This document shows positions 1 to 6,143 of a DNA stretch of 6,511 nt, piece by piece. Source of the DNA: Paracoccaceae bacterium (lineage in GTDB: Bacteria; Pseudomonadota; Alphaproteobacteria; Rhodobacterales; Rhodobacteraceae); the NCBI GenBank assembly GCA_007119835.1, contig SKOX01000273.1, positions 1 to 6,511 of the forward strand, given 5' to 3'. The notes below the pieces were generated by a model that worked only from the letters and a program-made list of their open reading frames with translations, did no database searches and was not told the DNA's origin. How positions within the stretch are numbered: the stretch's first letter is position 1; each line of letters starts with the position of its first letter. The translations under genes and the position numbers were made by a program.

Positions 1-548
1 AGGACGGCGGACTGATCGAGGCCGGCATCGGGCGCTTCGGCCCCTACGTGAAGCACGGCAAGACCTACGCGAGCATCCGGGACGCGGAGGAGGTCTTCAC
101 GATCGGCATGAACCGGGCGGTCGAACTCCTGGCGCAGAAGGCGGCGCGGGGCGGCGGACGAACGGCGGCGAAGCCCCTGCGCGAGCTCGGCGAGCATCCC
201 GACGGCGGGACGGTCGCGGTCTATGCCGGGCGCTACGGGCCTTACGTGAAGTGGGAGAAGGTGAACGCCACGCTGCCGAAGGAGATCGAGCCCGAGGCGG
301 TGACGCTCGAGCAGGCGCTGGAGCTCATCGAGGCGAAGGCGCCGAAGAAGCGGAAGACGGCGAAGAAGGCGCCGGCCGCCAAGGCCAAGGCGAAGACGGC
401 GGGCGCGGCGAAGCAGCCCGCGAAGAAGGCAGCGGGCGGCAAGGCCGCGCAGAAGAAGCCGTCGGGCAAGAAGGCCGCCGCGTCGCCCGCCGACGATGCG
501 CTGGCCAAGGACAAGCCCTCGCCGCGCAAGAAGGCCGCCAGTGGCTGA
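1..548 (+). CDS. topA: DNA topoisomerase I, C-terminal part (5' end outside window)
   Basis: This is the last 181 codons of a type IA topoisomerase, which relaxes negative supercoils in the cytoplasm by cutting and passing one DNA strand. The catalytic core lies upstream of the window. The fragment, read from base 3, has two copies of the C-terminal repeat typical of bacterial TopA: GRFGPYVKHGK near fragment residues 10-20 and GRYGPYVKWEK near residues 76-86. The second is followed by NATLPKE and a predicted helix, LEQALELIEAK. From about residue 113 to the end there is a 69-residue low-complexity tail with 20 lysines and many alanines. Such basic tails are common in alphaproteobacterial TopA and probably bind DNA or nucleoid components non-specifically. 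The frame ends at TGA 546-548. A small membrane protein gene follows 12 bp later on the same strand, so the two may be cotranscribed. Confidence 0.95.
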   Translation, partial: DGGLIEAGIGRFGPYVKHGKTYASIRDAEEVFTIGMNRAVELLAQKAARGGGRTAAKPLRELGEHPDGGTVAVYAGRYGPYVKWEKVNATLPKEIEPEAVTLEQALELIEAKAPKKRKTAKKAPAAKAKAKTAGAAKQPAKKAAGGKAAQKKPSGKKAAASPADDALAKDKPSPRKKAASG

Positions 549-549
549 C

Positions 550-553
550 GGAG
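550..553 (+). promoter_or_regulatory. Ribosome binding site (GGAG) for the DUF4149-like gene
   Basis: GGAG sits 7 nt before the ATG at 561 and just after the topA stop codon. It supports that start and suggests that translation follows on from topA on a shared transcript. Confidence 0.6.
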
Positions 554-560
554 ACCGGCG

Positions 561-974
561 ATGGAGATAGTGGCGGGGCTGCTTCTCGCGCTTGCGCTGG
601 GGGGGATGGCGTTCTTCTCGTTCGTCTTTTCGCCGCTCGTGTTCGTGAAGCTGCCGATGGAGACGGCGGGGCCGTTCATCCGGCAGGTCTTCCCGTGGTA
701 CTTCCTGACGATCGCCGCCGTCTTCGCGCTCGCGGCCCTTGCACTCGTACCGGACTATCCGGGCCTTGCCGCGCTCGCCGCCGGCATGGCGGTGCTCGGC
801 GGGATCAACCGGCAGGTGCTGATGCCGCGGATCAACCGGCTGCGCGACCGGATGCTCGCGGGCGACGAGGCGGCAGGCCCCGCTTTCGACAAGGCGCACC
901 GGGCGTCGGTCGGGATCAACCTCGTGCAGCTTTCCGCCGCGGCGGTCGCCCTCGCGGTCGTCCTCTCGTCCTGA
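561..974 (+). CDS. DUF4149/TMEM205-like small integral membrane protein
   Basis: A 137-residue hydrophobic protein with four likely transmembrane segments at about residues 4-28, 44-64, 67-84 and 117-135. A basic, polar loop (PRINRLRDRM) lies between the third and fourth. The last helix begins with a conserved-looking H113-x2-S116-x3-N120 pattern followed by LVQL. This matches what I know of the DUF4149 (TMEM205-like) family, whose biochemical role is not established. It should sit in the inner membrane, as there is no cleavable signal peptide. The ATG at 561 is preceded by GGAG at a 7-nt spacing, and no other start fits better. It follows topA closely on the same strand. Its TGA stop lies 3 bp from the stop codon of the convergent channel gene. 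The family call rests on the membrane layout and the final helix, so it is fairly but not fully secure. Confidence 0.8.
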   Translation: MEIVAGLLLALALGGMAFFSFVFSPLVFVKLPMETAGPFIRQVFPWYFLTIAAVFALAALALVPDYPGLAALAAGMAVLGGINRQVLMPRINRLRDRMLAGDEAAGPAFDKAHRASVGINLVQLSAAAVALAVVLSS

Positions 975-977
975 CGG

Positions 978-1859
978 CTATCGCCGATCCGCTTCGGTGC
1001 GGTCGAGCGGGACGGGCTCGAGGAAGCTGAGCGTGCGCTGGGGAAAGGGGATGACGATGCCGGCGCCGTCGAGCGCCCGCTTCACGGACCGCGCCACCTC
1101 GTCGCGGGACTGCTTCTCCTCCGTGGGCGTCGACCCGGTCCACCAGCGCAGAACGAAGTCGATCGACGAGTCGCCGAAGCCCTCGCAGAACACCTCGGTC
1201 TTTTTCGACGCCTCGACCGTCTCGAGCCCCGCGAAGGCATCGAGCAGAACCGTCCGCGCCCGTTCGAGATCGGTATCGTAGGCGACGCCCACCTCCAGCT
1301 CGATCCGGCGCAGCGGCAGGTCGGTCAGCACCGTCGTGGGATTGCCGTAGATGAAGGCATTCGGCACGAGCACGAGCTCGCCCGAGCGCTGCCGCACGTA
1401 GGTGTCGCGGATGGTGATCAGCTCCACCTGGCCCTCGATGCCTTGGCAGAGGATGTCGTCGCCGAGTCGCATCGGCTTTCGCAAAAGGATGAGGATGCCG
1501 GCGAGGTAGTTCTCGATGATGTCGCGAAAGGCGAGCCCGACGATCAGCGAGCCGATCCCGAGGCCGGCGACCACGTTGGCCGCGGACAGTCCCGGAAAGA
1601 TCAACGCCGCCGCGATGATGAGGCCGCCGAGCCAGATCAGCGAGCGCGTCAGCGTGCGCGCCGCGGCGACCAGCGTCGGGCGCTGATGCCAGCGCTTGAG
1701 GAGGCGCCGCTCGACCCGCCAGATATAGCGCGCCACCGCCCATGTCAGAAAAAGGACAATGAGGGCGGCGATGATGTTCGGCAGGAGCGCGACGAAGCCC
1801 GCCGCAAGCTGGGCGAGTTCGAACCGCAGAATGCGCAGCGGTTCAATGTCGGGAAGCAT
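978..1859 (-). CDS. MscS-family small-conductance mechanosensitive channel
   Basis: A 293-residue inner-membrane protein of the MscS family, which opens under membrane tension to release solutes during hypo-osmotic shock. Three transmembrane segments are visible at about residues 22-43, 72-90 and 95-125. The third is the glycine- and alanine-rich pore helix (GLGIGSLIVGLAFRD, then ENYLAGILILLRKP). It leads into the beta domain, with RLGDDI, GQVELITIRDTYVR and LVPNAFIYGNP, the usual MscS-like motifs. A C-terminal alpha/beta domain follows, ending near IVIPFPQRTL. The length is close to E. coli MscS (286 residues). The ATG at 1857-1859 is the natural start for MLPDIEPL, but no strong Shine-Dalgarno sequence precedes it. 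The gene is divergent from rnr and convergent with the DUF4149-like gene. Whether it senses tension directly or has a specialised ion or osmolyte role cannot be told from sequence, so no gene symbol is given. Confidence 0.93.
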   Translation of the reverse strand: MLPDIEPLRILRFELAQLAAGFVALLPNIIAALIVLFLTWAVARYIWRVERRLLKRWHQRPTLVAAARTLTRSLIWLGGLIIAAALIFPGLSAANVVAGLGIGSLIVGLAFRDIIENYLAGILILLRKPMRLGDDILCQGIEGQVELITIRDTYVRQRSGELVLVPNAFIYGNPTTVLTDLPLRRIELEVGVAYDTDLERARTVLLDAFAGLETVEASKKTEVFCEGFGDSSIDFVLRWWTGSTPTEEKQSRDEVARSVKRALDGAGIVIPFPQRTLSFLEPVPLDRTEADRR

Positions 1860-1994
1860 CGGCTTCAGGCGCGCGCATGAAGATCGTCAACGCTCAGCCC
1901 AAGGCGCGGTTCCGCCTCCCTGCCTGCTCGCTCGGCCGCACCTTCGCCGCGTCGCCTCTACCGATCCGCACCGACAGCCCCTAGATCTAGCGGC
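1860..1994. promoter_or_regulatory. Divergent intergenic region between the channel gene and rnr
   Basis: This 135-bp stretch must hold the 5' signals for both the leftward channel gene and the rightward rnr. I see no convincing sigma-70 promoter pair. One TTGACG hexamer lies on the minus strand (1885-1890) but lacks a good -10 partner at the expected spacing. A short inverted repeat, AGGCG-N6-CGCCT, lies at 1902-1917, and a perfect palindrome lies at 1981-1990. No small reading frame here looks like a gene. Confidence 0.5.
1981..1990. repeat. Perfect 10-bp palindrome CTAGATCTAG before rnr
   Basis: CTAGATCTAG equals its own reverse complement. It ends 4 bp before the rnr ATG and occupies the place where a ribosome binding site would be expected. 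It is AT-rich in a very GC-rich region and contains the usually rare tetranucleotide CTAG twice. It could be an operator or part of a -10 element, or it could be chance. Confidence 0.4.
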
Positions 1995-4223
1995 ATGACA
2001 CGATTGCCCGACCGCGACGCGCTGCTCGCCTACCTGCGCGAAAATCCCGACCAGACCGCCAAGCGCGACATCGCCCGGGCCTTCGGGCTCAAGGGGCGCG
2101 AGCGGGTCGAGCTGAAGCGGATGCTCTCCGAGCTTGCAGACGAAGGCGTGCTCGAGAAGCGCCGGCGGAAGGTCCGGCCGGCAGGCGCGCTGCCGCCCGT
2201 CCTCCTCCTGCGCGTCGTGGAGGCCGACGCGATGGGCGACCTCTGGGCCGAGCCCGCCGACCCGACCGAGGCCGAGGGACCGGCGCCGCGGGTGCTCGTG
2301 CATCCGCGCCGGGGCGACCCGGCGCTCGGGCCTGGCGACCGGCTGCTTGGCCGGCTGATGCCGCCGGCGCCGGAGGCGCCGCTCCAGGCGAGCGTGATCC
2401 GCCGGATCGGCATGGGGCCGCGGCGGATCCTCGGCATCTATCACGCCGGCGAGGAGGCCGGCCGGATCGCGGCGATCGACAAGAAGACCGACCGCGACTG
2501 GATCGTGCCGCACGCCGAGCGTGGCGGCGCGCGGGACGGCGAGCTCGTCGAGGCCGAGCAGGTCGGGCGGCCCCCGGCCTACGGCCTCGCCCGCGCGCGG
2601 GTGGTGGAGCGGCTGGGAGATCCCTGGGCGCCGAAGTCGGTCTCGCTCATCGCCATCCACGAGCATGGCATCCCGGACGCCTTCGCCGATGCCGTGCTCG
2701 CCGAGGCGGCGGCGGCCGAGCCGCTGCCGCTCGGCAACCGCGAGGACCTGCGCGGGCTGCCGCTCATCACCATCGACCCGGCGGATGCGCGGGACCATGA
2801 CGATGCGGTCTATGCCCACCCCGACGACGACCCGGGCAATCCGGACGGGCATGTGGTCTGGGTGGCGATCGCCGACGTTGCCGCTTACGTCCGCCCGGGC
2901 ACGGCGCTCGACCGCGAGGCGCGGCGGCGGGGCAACTCGACCTACTTCCCCGACCGGGTGGTGCCGATGCTGCCCGAGCAGCTCTCGGGCGATCTCTGCT
3001 CGCTGCACGAGGGCGTCGACCGGCCGTGCATCGCGGTGAGGATGGTTCTCGACGGGCAGGGCCGCAAGCGCGGGCACCGCTTCGTGCGCGGCATGATGCG
3101 CTCGGCCGGCAGCCTGAGCTACGGCCAGGTGCAGGCGGCGATCGGCGGCGAGCCCGACGAGGCGGCGGCACCGCTGCTCGAGCCGGTGCTGAAGCCGCTC
3201 TGGGAAGCGTGGCGCAGCGCGGCGGTGGCGCGGGAGGCGCGCTCGCCCCTCGCGCTCGACCTGCCCGAGCGCAAGATCGTGCTGTCGGAGACCGGCGAGG
3301 TCCTGTCGGTCGCCTTCCGCGAGCGGCTCGACGCGCACCGGGTGATCGAGGACTTCATGATCCTCGCCAACGTCGCGGCGGCCGAGGCGCTCGAGGCGAA
3401 GCGTCTGCCGCTCCTCTACCGCGTCCACGAGGAGCCGAATCCGGAGAAGCTCGAGAGCCTGCGCGAGACGGCGGAGACCGTGGGGCTCACGCTCGCCAAG
3501 GGGCAGCACCTCACGCCCCGGCACCTCAACCGCCTGCTCGAGGGTGTCGCGGGCACCGAGCATGCCGAGATGATCAACATGTCGGTGCTGCGGTCGATGA
3601 CCCAGGCCTACTATGCGCCGGAGAATTTCGGGCATTTCGGCCTCGCGCTGCAGCGCTACGGGCATTTCACCTCGCCGATCCGGCGCTATGCCGACCTCGT
3701 CGTCCATCGCGCGCTGATCCGGGCGCATCGCTGGGGCGATGACGGGCTGACGCGCGAGGAGGAAGAGGCCCTTGCGGAGACCGGCGAGCATATCTCGATG
3801 ACCGAGCGGCGCTCGATGATGGCCGAGCGGGACACGACCGACCGTTATCTGGCGGCCTATCTCGCCGACCGGGTGGGATCGGAATTCGCGGGCACCGTGG
3901 CGGGCATCGCCCGGTTCGGGCTGTTCGTGAAGCTCGACGAGACCGGGGCCGATGGGCTGGTACCGATCTCGTCGCTCGGGCGCGAGTATTTCCGCTACGA
4001 CGCCGAGTCGCAGACCCTGACGGGCGAGCGGTCGCGGCGGGTGATCGGGCTCGGGCACCGGGCGGTGGTGCGGCTGGCCGAAGCCGCGGCGATTACCGGC
4101 GGGCTGCTCTTCGAACTCCTCGAGCTCGAAGGCGCGCCGGGCGCGCGCACCAGGCGGAGCGAGTGGGGGCCGGCGCCGAAGCGGAAGCTGGTGCGCTCGC
4201 GCAGGCGGGAGCGCGCGCGCTAG
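1995..4223 (+). CDS. rnr: Ribonuclease R (3'-5' exoribonuclease)
   Basis: A 742-residue RNase R, which degrades structured RNA processively from the 3' end in mRNA decay, rRNA quality control and tmRNA-linked decay. An N-terminal winged-helix-like region (about 1-60, with KRDIARAFGLKGRERVELKR) precedes cold-shock/OB-like domains (about 65-235). The RNB catalytic domain follows (about 250-600). Its metal-binding motif is DPADARDHDDA, and D261, D267, D269 and D270 match the four catalytic aspartates of RNase II/R. Other RNB signatures are NSTYFPDRVVPMLPEQLSG, YRVHEEPNPEKL, YYAPENFGHFGLALQRYGHF and FTSPIRRYADLVVHR at 558-572. An S1 RNA-binding domain spans about 630-715 (FAGTVAGIARFGLFVKL), followed by a short arginine- and lysine-rich tail. 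The length is near normal for alphaproteobacteria and shorter than E. coli (813). The ATG at 1995 gives the expected family N-terminus, though no Shine-Dalgarno sequence is visible. It contains no TTA, CTA or TCA codons. Confidence 0.97.
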   Translation: MTRLPDRDALLAYLRENPDQTAKRDIARAFGLKGRERVELKRMLSELADEGVLEKRRRKVRPAGALPPVLLLRVVEADAMGDLWAEPADPTEAEGPAPRVLVHPRRGDPALGPGDRLLGRLMPPAPEAPLQASVIRRIGMGPRRILGIYHAGEEAGRIAAIDKKTDRDWIVPHAERGGARDGELVEAEQVGRPPAYGLARARVVERLGDPWAPKSVSLIAIHEHGIPDAFADAVLAEAAAAEPLPLGNREDLRGLPLITIDPADARDHDDAVYAHPDDDPGNPDGHVVWVAIADVAAYVRPGTALDREARRRGNSTYFPDRVVPMLPEQLSGDLCSLHEGVDRPCIAVRMVLDGQGRKRGHRFVRGMMRSAGSLSYGQVQAAIGGEPDEAAAPLLEPVLKPLWEAWRSAAVAREARSPLALDLPERKIVLSETGEVLSVAFRERLDAHRVIEDFMILANVAAAEALEAKRLPLLYRVHEEPNPEKLESLRETAETVGLTLAKGQHLTPRHLNRLLEGVAGTEHAEMINMSVLRSMTQAYYAPENFGHFGLALQRYGHFTSPIRRYADLVVHRALIRAHRWGDDGLTREEEEALAETGEHISMTERRSMMAERDTTDRYLAAYLADRVGSEFAGTVAGIARFGLFVKLDETGADGLVPISSLGREYFRYDAESQTLTGERSRRVIGLGHRAVVRLAEAAAITGGLLFELLELEGAPGARTRRSEWGPAPKRKLVRSRRRERAR

Positions 4224-4274
4224 CAGCCGGCCTTGGGACGCGGCGGCGCCCACTCGCCAGCCCGCCTGCCAGAT
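4224..4274. other. Short convergent gap between rnr and rppH
   Basis: These 51 bp separate the rnr stop from the rppH stop. No classical intrinsic terminator, meaning a GC hairpin followed by a T run, is visible on either strand. A 6-bp stem, GCGCTC (4193-4198) with GAGCGC (4209-4214), lies just inside the end of rnr, but no T tract follows it. Termination here may be Rho-dependent or caused by the convergent transcription. Confidence 0.5.
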
Positions 4275-4778
4275 TCAGAGATGCTCTCGGAAGACCGTGA
4301 AGACCTCACGGTAGAGGTCGCGCTTGAACGGCACGATCCGCTGGATGAGGTCGTCGGGCCGCATCCATCGCCACCGGGAAAACTCAGCATGCGCGCGCGT
4401 GATGTCGATCATCGCATCGTCGCCGCCGAAGCGCATGAGGAACCACATCTGCTCCTGACCGCGGAAGCGCCCGCCCCAGACGCGGGGAATGAGGTTTAGG
4501 GGCAGGTCGTAGCGCAGCCAGCCCGGCGTCTCGGCCACGAGCTCGACGGCGCGCGACGGGATGCCGGTCTCCTCCTCGAGCTCGCGGAAGGCGGCCTGGA
4601 GCGGCGTCTCGTCGCCGTCGTCGATCCCGCCCTGCGGCATCTGCCAGGCGGGACCGGGGTTGTCGAGGCGCTGCCCCGCGAAGACCAGGCCCGCAGGGTT
4701 GGCGACGACGAGACCGACGCCGCGGCGGTAGGGCAGCGGCGCGACGTCGTCGAGCGGGGGCTCGGCGTGGGATCCCAC
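4275..4778 (-). CDS. rppH: RNA pyrophosphohydrolase RppH (Nudix hydrolase)
   Basis: A 167-residue cytoplasmic Nudix enzyme. RppH removes pyrophosphate from the 5' triphosphate of mRNAs, leaving a monophosphate that promotes RNase E-type decay. The full Nudix box (G-x5-E-x7-RE-L-x-EE-x-G-I) spans residues 51-73, with R65, E66, E69 and E70 in place to bind metal. RppH-type flanking features are also present: [20 protein letters not shown] at 17-36, WQMPQGGID at 45-53, and the later [17 protein letters not shown] and FSRWRW segments. The length agrees with the family. The start is GTG at 4776-4778, only 2 bp after the ctpA stop. A weak GAAG ribosome binding site (4787-4790) lies inside the end of ctpA, which suggests translational coupling. 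There is no in-frame ATG before residue 47. A rare CTA leucine codon is used at residue 94. An alternative diadenosine polyphosphate hydrolase activity cannot be excluded, because the related enzymes share these motifs. Confidence 0.93.
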   Translation of the reverse strand: MGSHAEPPLDDVAPLPYRRGVGLVVANPAGLVFAGQRLDNPGPAWQMPQGGIDDGDETPLQAAFRELEEETGIPSRAVELVAETPGWLRYDLPLNLIPRVWGGRFRGQEQMWFLMRFGGDDAMIDITRAHAEFSRWRWMRPDDLIQRIVPFKRDLYREVFTVFREHL

Positions 4779-4780
4779 GC

Positions 4781-6130
4781 TCAGTTCTTCGCCATGCCGT
4801 TCAGGAAGGACAGCCCGCGCAGGACGTCGAGGGCATAGGACATCTGGTAGTCCTCGGCCCGCCGTGCGGCGATCTCCTCCTTGCGGGCCTGCTCGGCCTC
4901 GAGCTGCTCGCGCTGCTCGTCGGTCAGCCAGTCGTTGCGCAGCGTGCCGCGCAGCTGGCTCTCCGAGCGCAGGGGCGGGATGACTTGGGTCTCGTCCTCG
5001 TCGACCTCGGCGACCTGCTCGGCCGGGCGCTGCTCGACGAGGACGTCGGGGGCGACGCCGAGCGCCTGGATCGAGCGGCCAGACGGCGTGTAGTAGCGCG
5101 CTGTGGTCAGCCGCATCGCGCCCTGGCGCTGCACCGGAATGATGGTCTGGACCGAGCCCTTGCCGAAGCTCTGGGTGCCGACGACGATGGCCCGCCGGTG
5201 GTCCTGCAGCGCGCCCGCGACGATCTCCGAGGCGCTGGCCGAGCCGCCGTTGATCAGCACGACGATCGGCTTGCCGCCCGTGAGGTCGCCTGCGGTCGCG
5301 TTGAAGCGGTCGGCGTCGCGCGGGTCGCGGCCGCGGGTCGAGACGATCTCGCCCGAATCGAGGAAGGCGTCGGTGACGCGGATCGCCTGGTCGAGCAGCC
5401 CGCCGGGGTTGTTGCGCAGGTCGATGACGAAGCCCGCGACGCTGTCGAGGCCGCCCGCCTCCTCGATCCGCTCGGCGATCTGCGCCTCGAGGTTCGGGAA
5501 GGTCTGCTCGTTGAAGGTGGTGATCCGCAGCACCACCGCGTCGTCCTCGAGCCGGGAGCGAACGGCCTGGATGGTGATGGTCTCGCGCGTGATCTCGACG
5601 TCGAAGGGCTCGGCCTCGCCCTCGCGCAGCACGGTGATGTTGATCTGGCTGCCGACCGGGCCGCGCATGAGATCGACCGCCTCGTTCAGCGTGAGCCCCA
5701 TCACCGAGTCGCCGTCGACATGGGTGATGAGGTCGTTCGGCATGATGCCGGCGCGGTCGGCCGGCGTTCCGTCGATCGGCGCCACGACCTTCACGAAGCC
5801 GTTCTCCTGGGTGACCTCGATCCCGAGGCCGCCGAACTCGCCGCGGGTCTGGACGCGCATGTCGTCGAAGTCGTCGGGCGGCAGGTAGCCCGAATGCGGA
5901 TCGAGCGACTGGAGCATGCCGTTAATCGCGGCCTGGATCAGGTCGGCCTCGGACACCTCCTCGACGTATCCCGCGCGGATCCGCTCGAAGATGTCGCCGA
6001 AGAGGTCGAGCTGCTCGTAGACGGCGCGGCGGTCACCCGCCTCCTGGGCGAGGATCGGGGCCGCGAACTGGGTCGTGACCAGCACCCCGGCAAGCGCCCC
6101 GCCAAGTCCTGCGAGCATTACTTTTCTCAT
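4781..6130 (-). CDS. ctpA: Carboxy-terminal processing protease, S41 family
   Basis: A 449-residue periplasmic S41 serine protease of the CtpA type, which trims or degrades envelope proteins at their C-termini. In several proteobacteria this includes cell-wall hydrolases or their partners. The N-terminus is a signal peptide ([16 protein letters not shown]...) with a likely cut after ILA at residue 28. A helical region follows, with [13 protein letters not shown] at about 76-88. The PDZ domain is at about 95-180 ([10 protein letters not shown], then GTPADRAGI). The protease core holds DLRNNPGG at 237-244, the nucleophile Ser299 in GGSASASE, the general base Lys324 in SFGKGSVQ, and Gln328. The Ser-to-Lys spacing of 25 matches known family members. 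The charged C-terminus includes an E/Q/R-rich helix near 400-425. The ATG at 6128-6130 has an AGGA ribosome binding site. It lies between the EnvC-like gene and rppH in a tight cluster. Confidence 0.95.
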   Translation of the reverse strand: MRKVMLAGLGGALAGVLVTTQFAAPILAQEAGDRRAVYEQLDLFGDIFERIRAGYVEEVSEADLIQAAINGMLQSLDPHSGYLPPDDFDDMRVQTRGEFGGLGIEVTQENGFVKVVAPIDGTPADRAGIMPNDLITHVDGDSVMGLTLNEAVDLMRGPVGSQINITVLREGEAEPFDVEITRETITIQAVRSRLEDDAVVLRITTFNEQTFPNLEAQIAERIEEAGGLDSVAGFVIDLRNNPGGLLDQAIRVTDAFLDSGEIVSTRGRDPRDADRFNATAGDLTGGKPIVVLINGGSASASEIVAGALQDHRRAIVVGTQSFGKGSVQTIIPVQRQGAMRLTTARYYTPSGRSIQALGVAPDVLVEQRPAEQVAEVDEDETQVIPPLRSESQLRGTLRNDWLTDEQREQLEAEQARKEEIAARRAEDYQMSYALDVLRGLSFLNGMAKN

Positions 6131-6139
6131 GAAGCCCCA

Positions 6140-6143
6140 TCCT
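6140..6143 (-). promoter_or_regulatory. Ribosome binding site (AGGA) for ctpA
   Basis: On the minus strand AGGA lies 9 nt before the ctpA ATG and overlaps the TAG stop of the upstream EnvC-like gene. This fixes the ctpA start and implies coupled translation of the two genes. Confidence 0.6.

Noticed and set aside
989..1002. CCGC-N6-GCGG hairpin near the convergent junction as a terminator
   Set aside because: The stem is only four base pairs, it lies inside the channel coding sequence, and no T tract follows it on either strand.
251..1030. 259-codon plus-strand frame over topA and the DUF4149-like gene
   Set aside because: It crosses two well-supported genes in another frame and has the low-complexity composition of a shadow.
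916..1743. 275-codon minus-strand frame overlapping the channel gene
   Set aside because: It is rich in R, A, G and H as expected from an out-of-frame reading of GC-rich DNA. The overlapping 978-1859 frame has an unmistakable MscS pattern.
1885..1890. TTGACG on the minus strand as a -35 box for the channel gene
   Set aside because: The sequence at the expected -10 distance (TGAAGC at 17-nt spacing) is a poor match, and the spacing would leave almost no leader before the start codon.
4193..4214. Possible terminator hairpin at the end of rnr (GCGCTC with GAGCGC)
   Set aside because: The stem lies inside the coding sequence, has a 10-base loop and is not followed by a T run. Such stems arise often in DNA this GC-rich.
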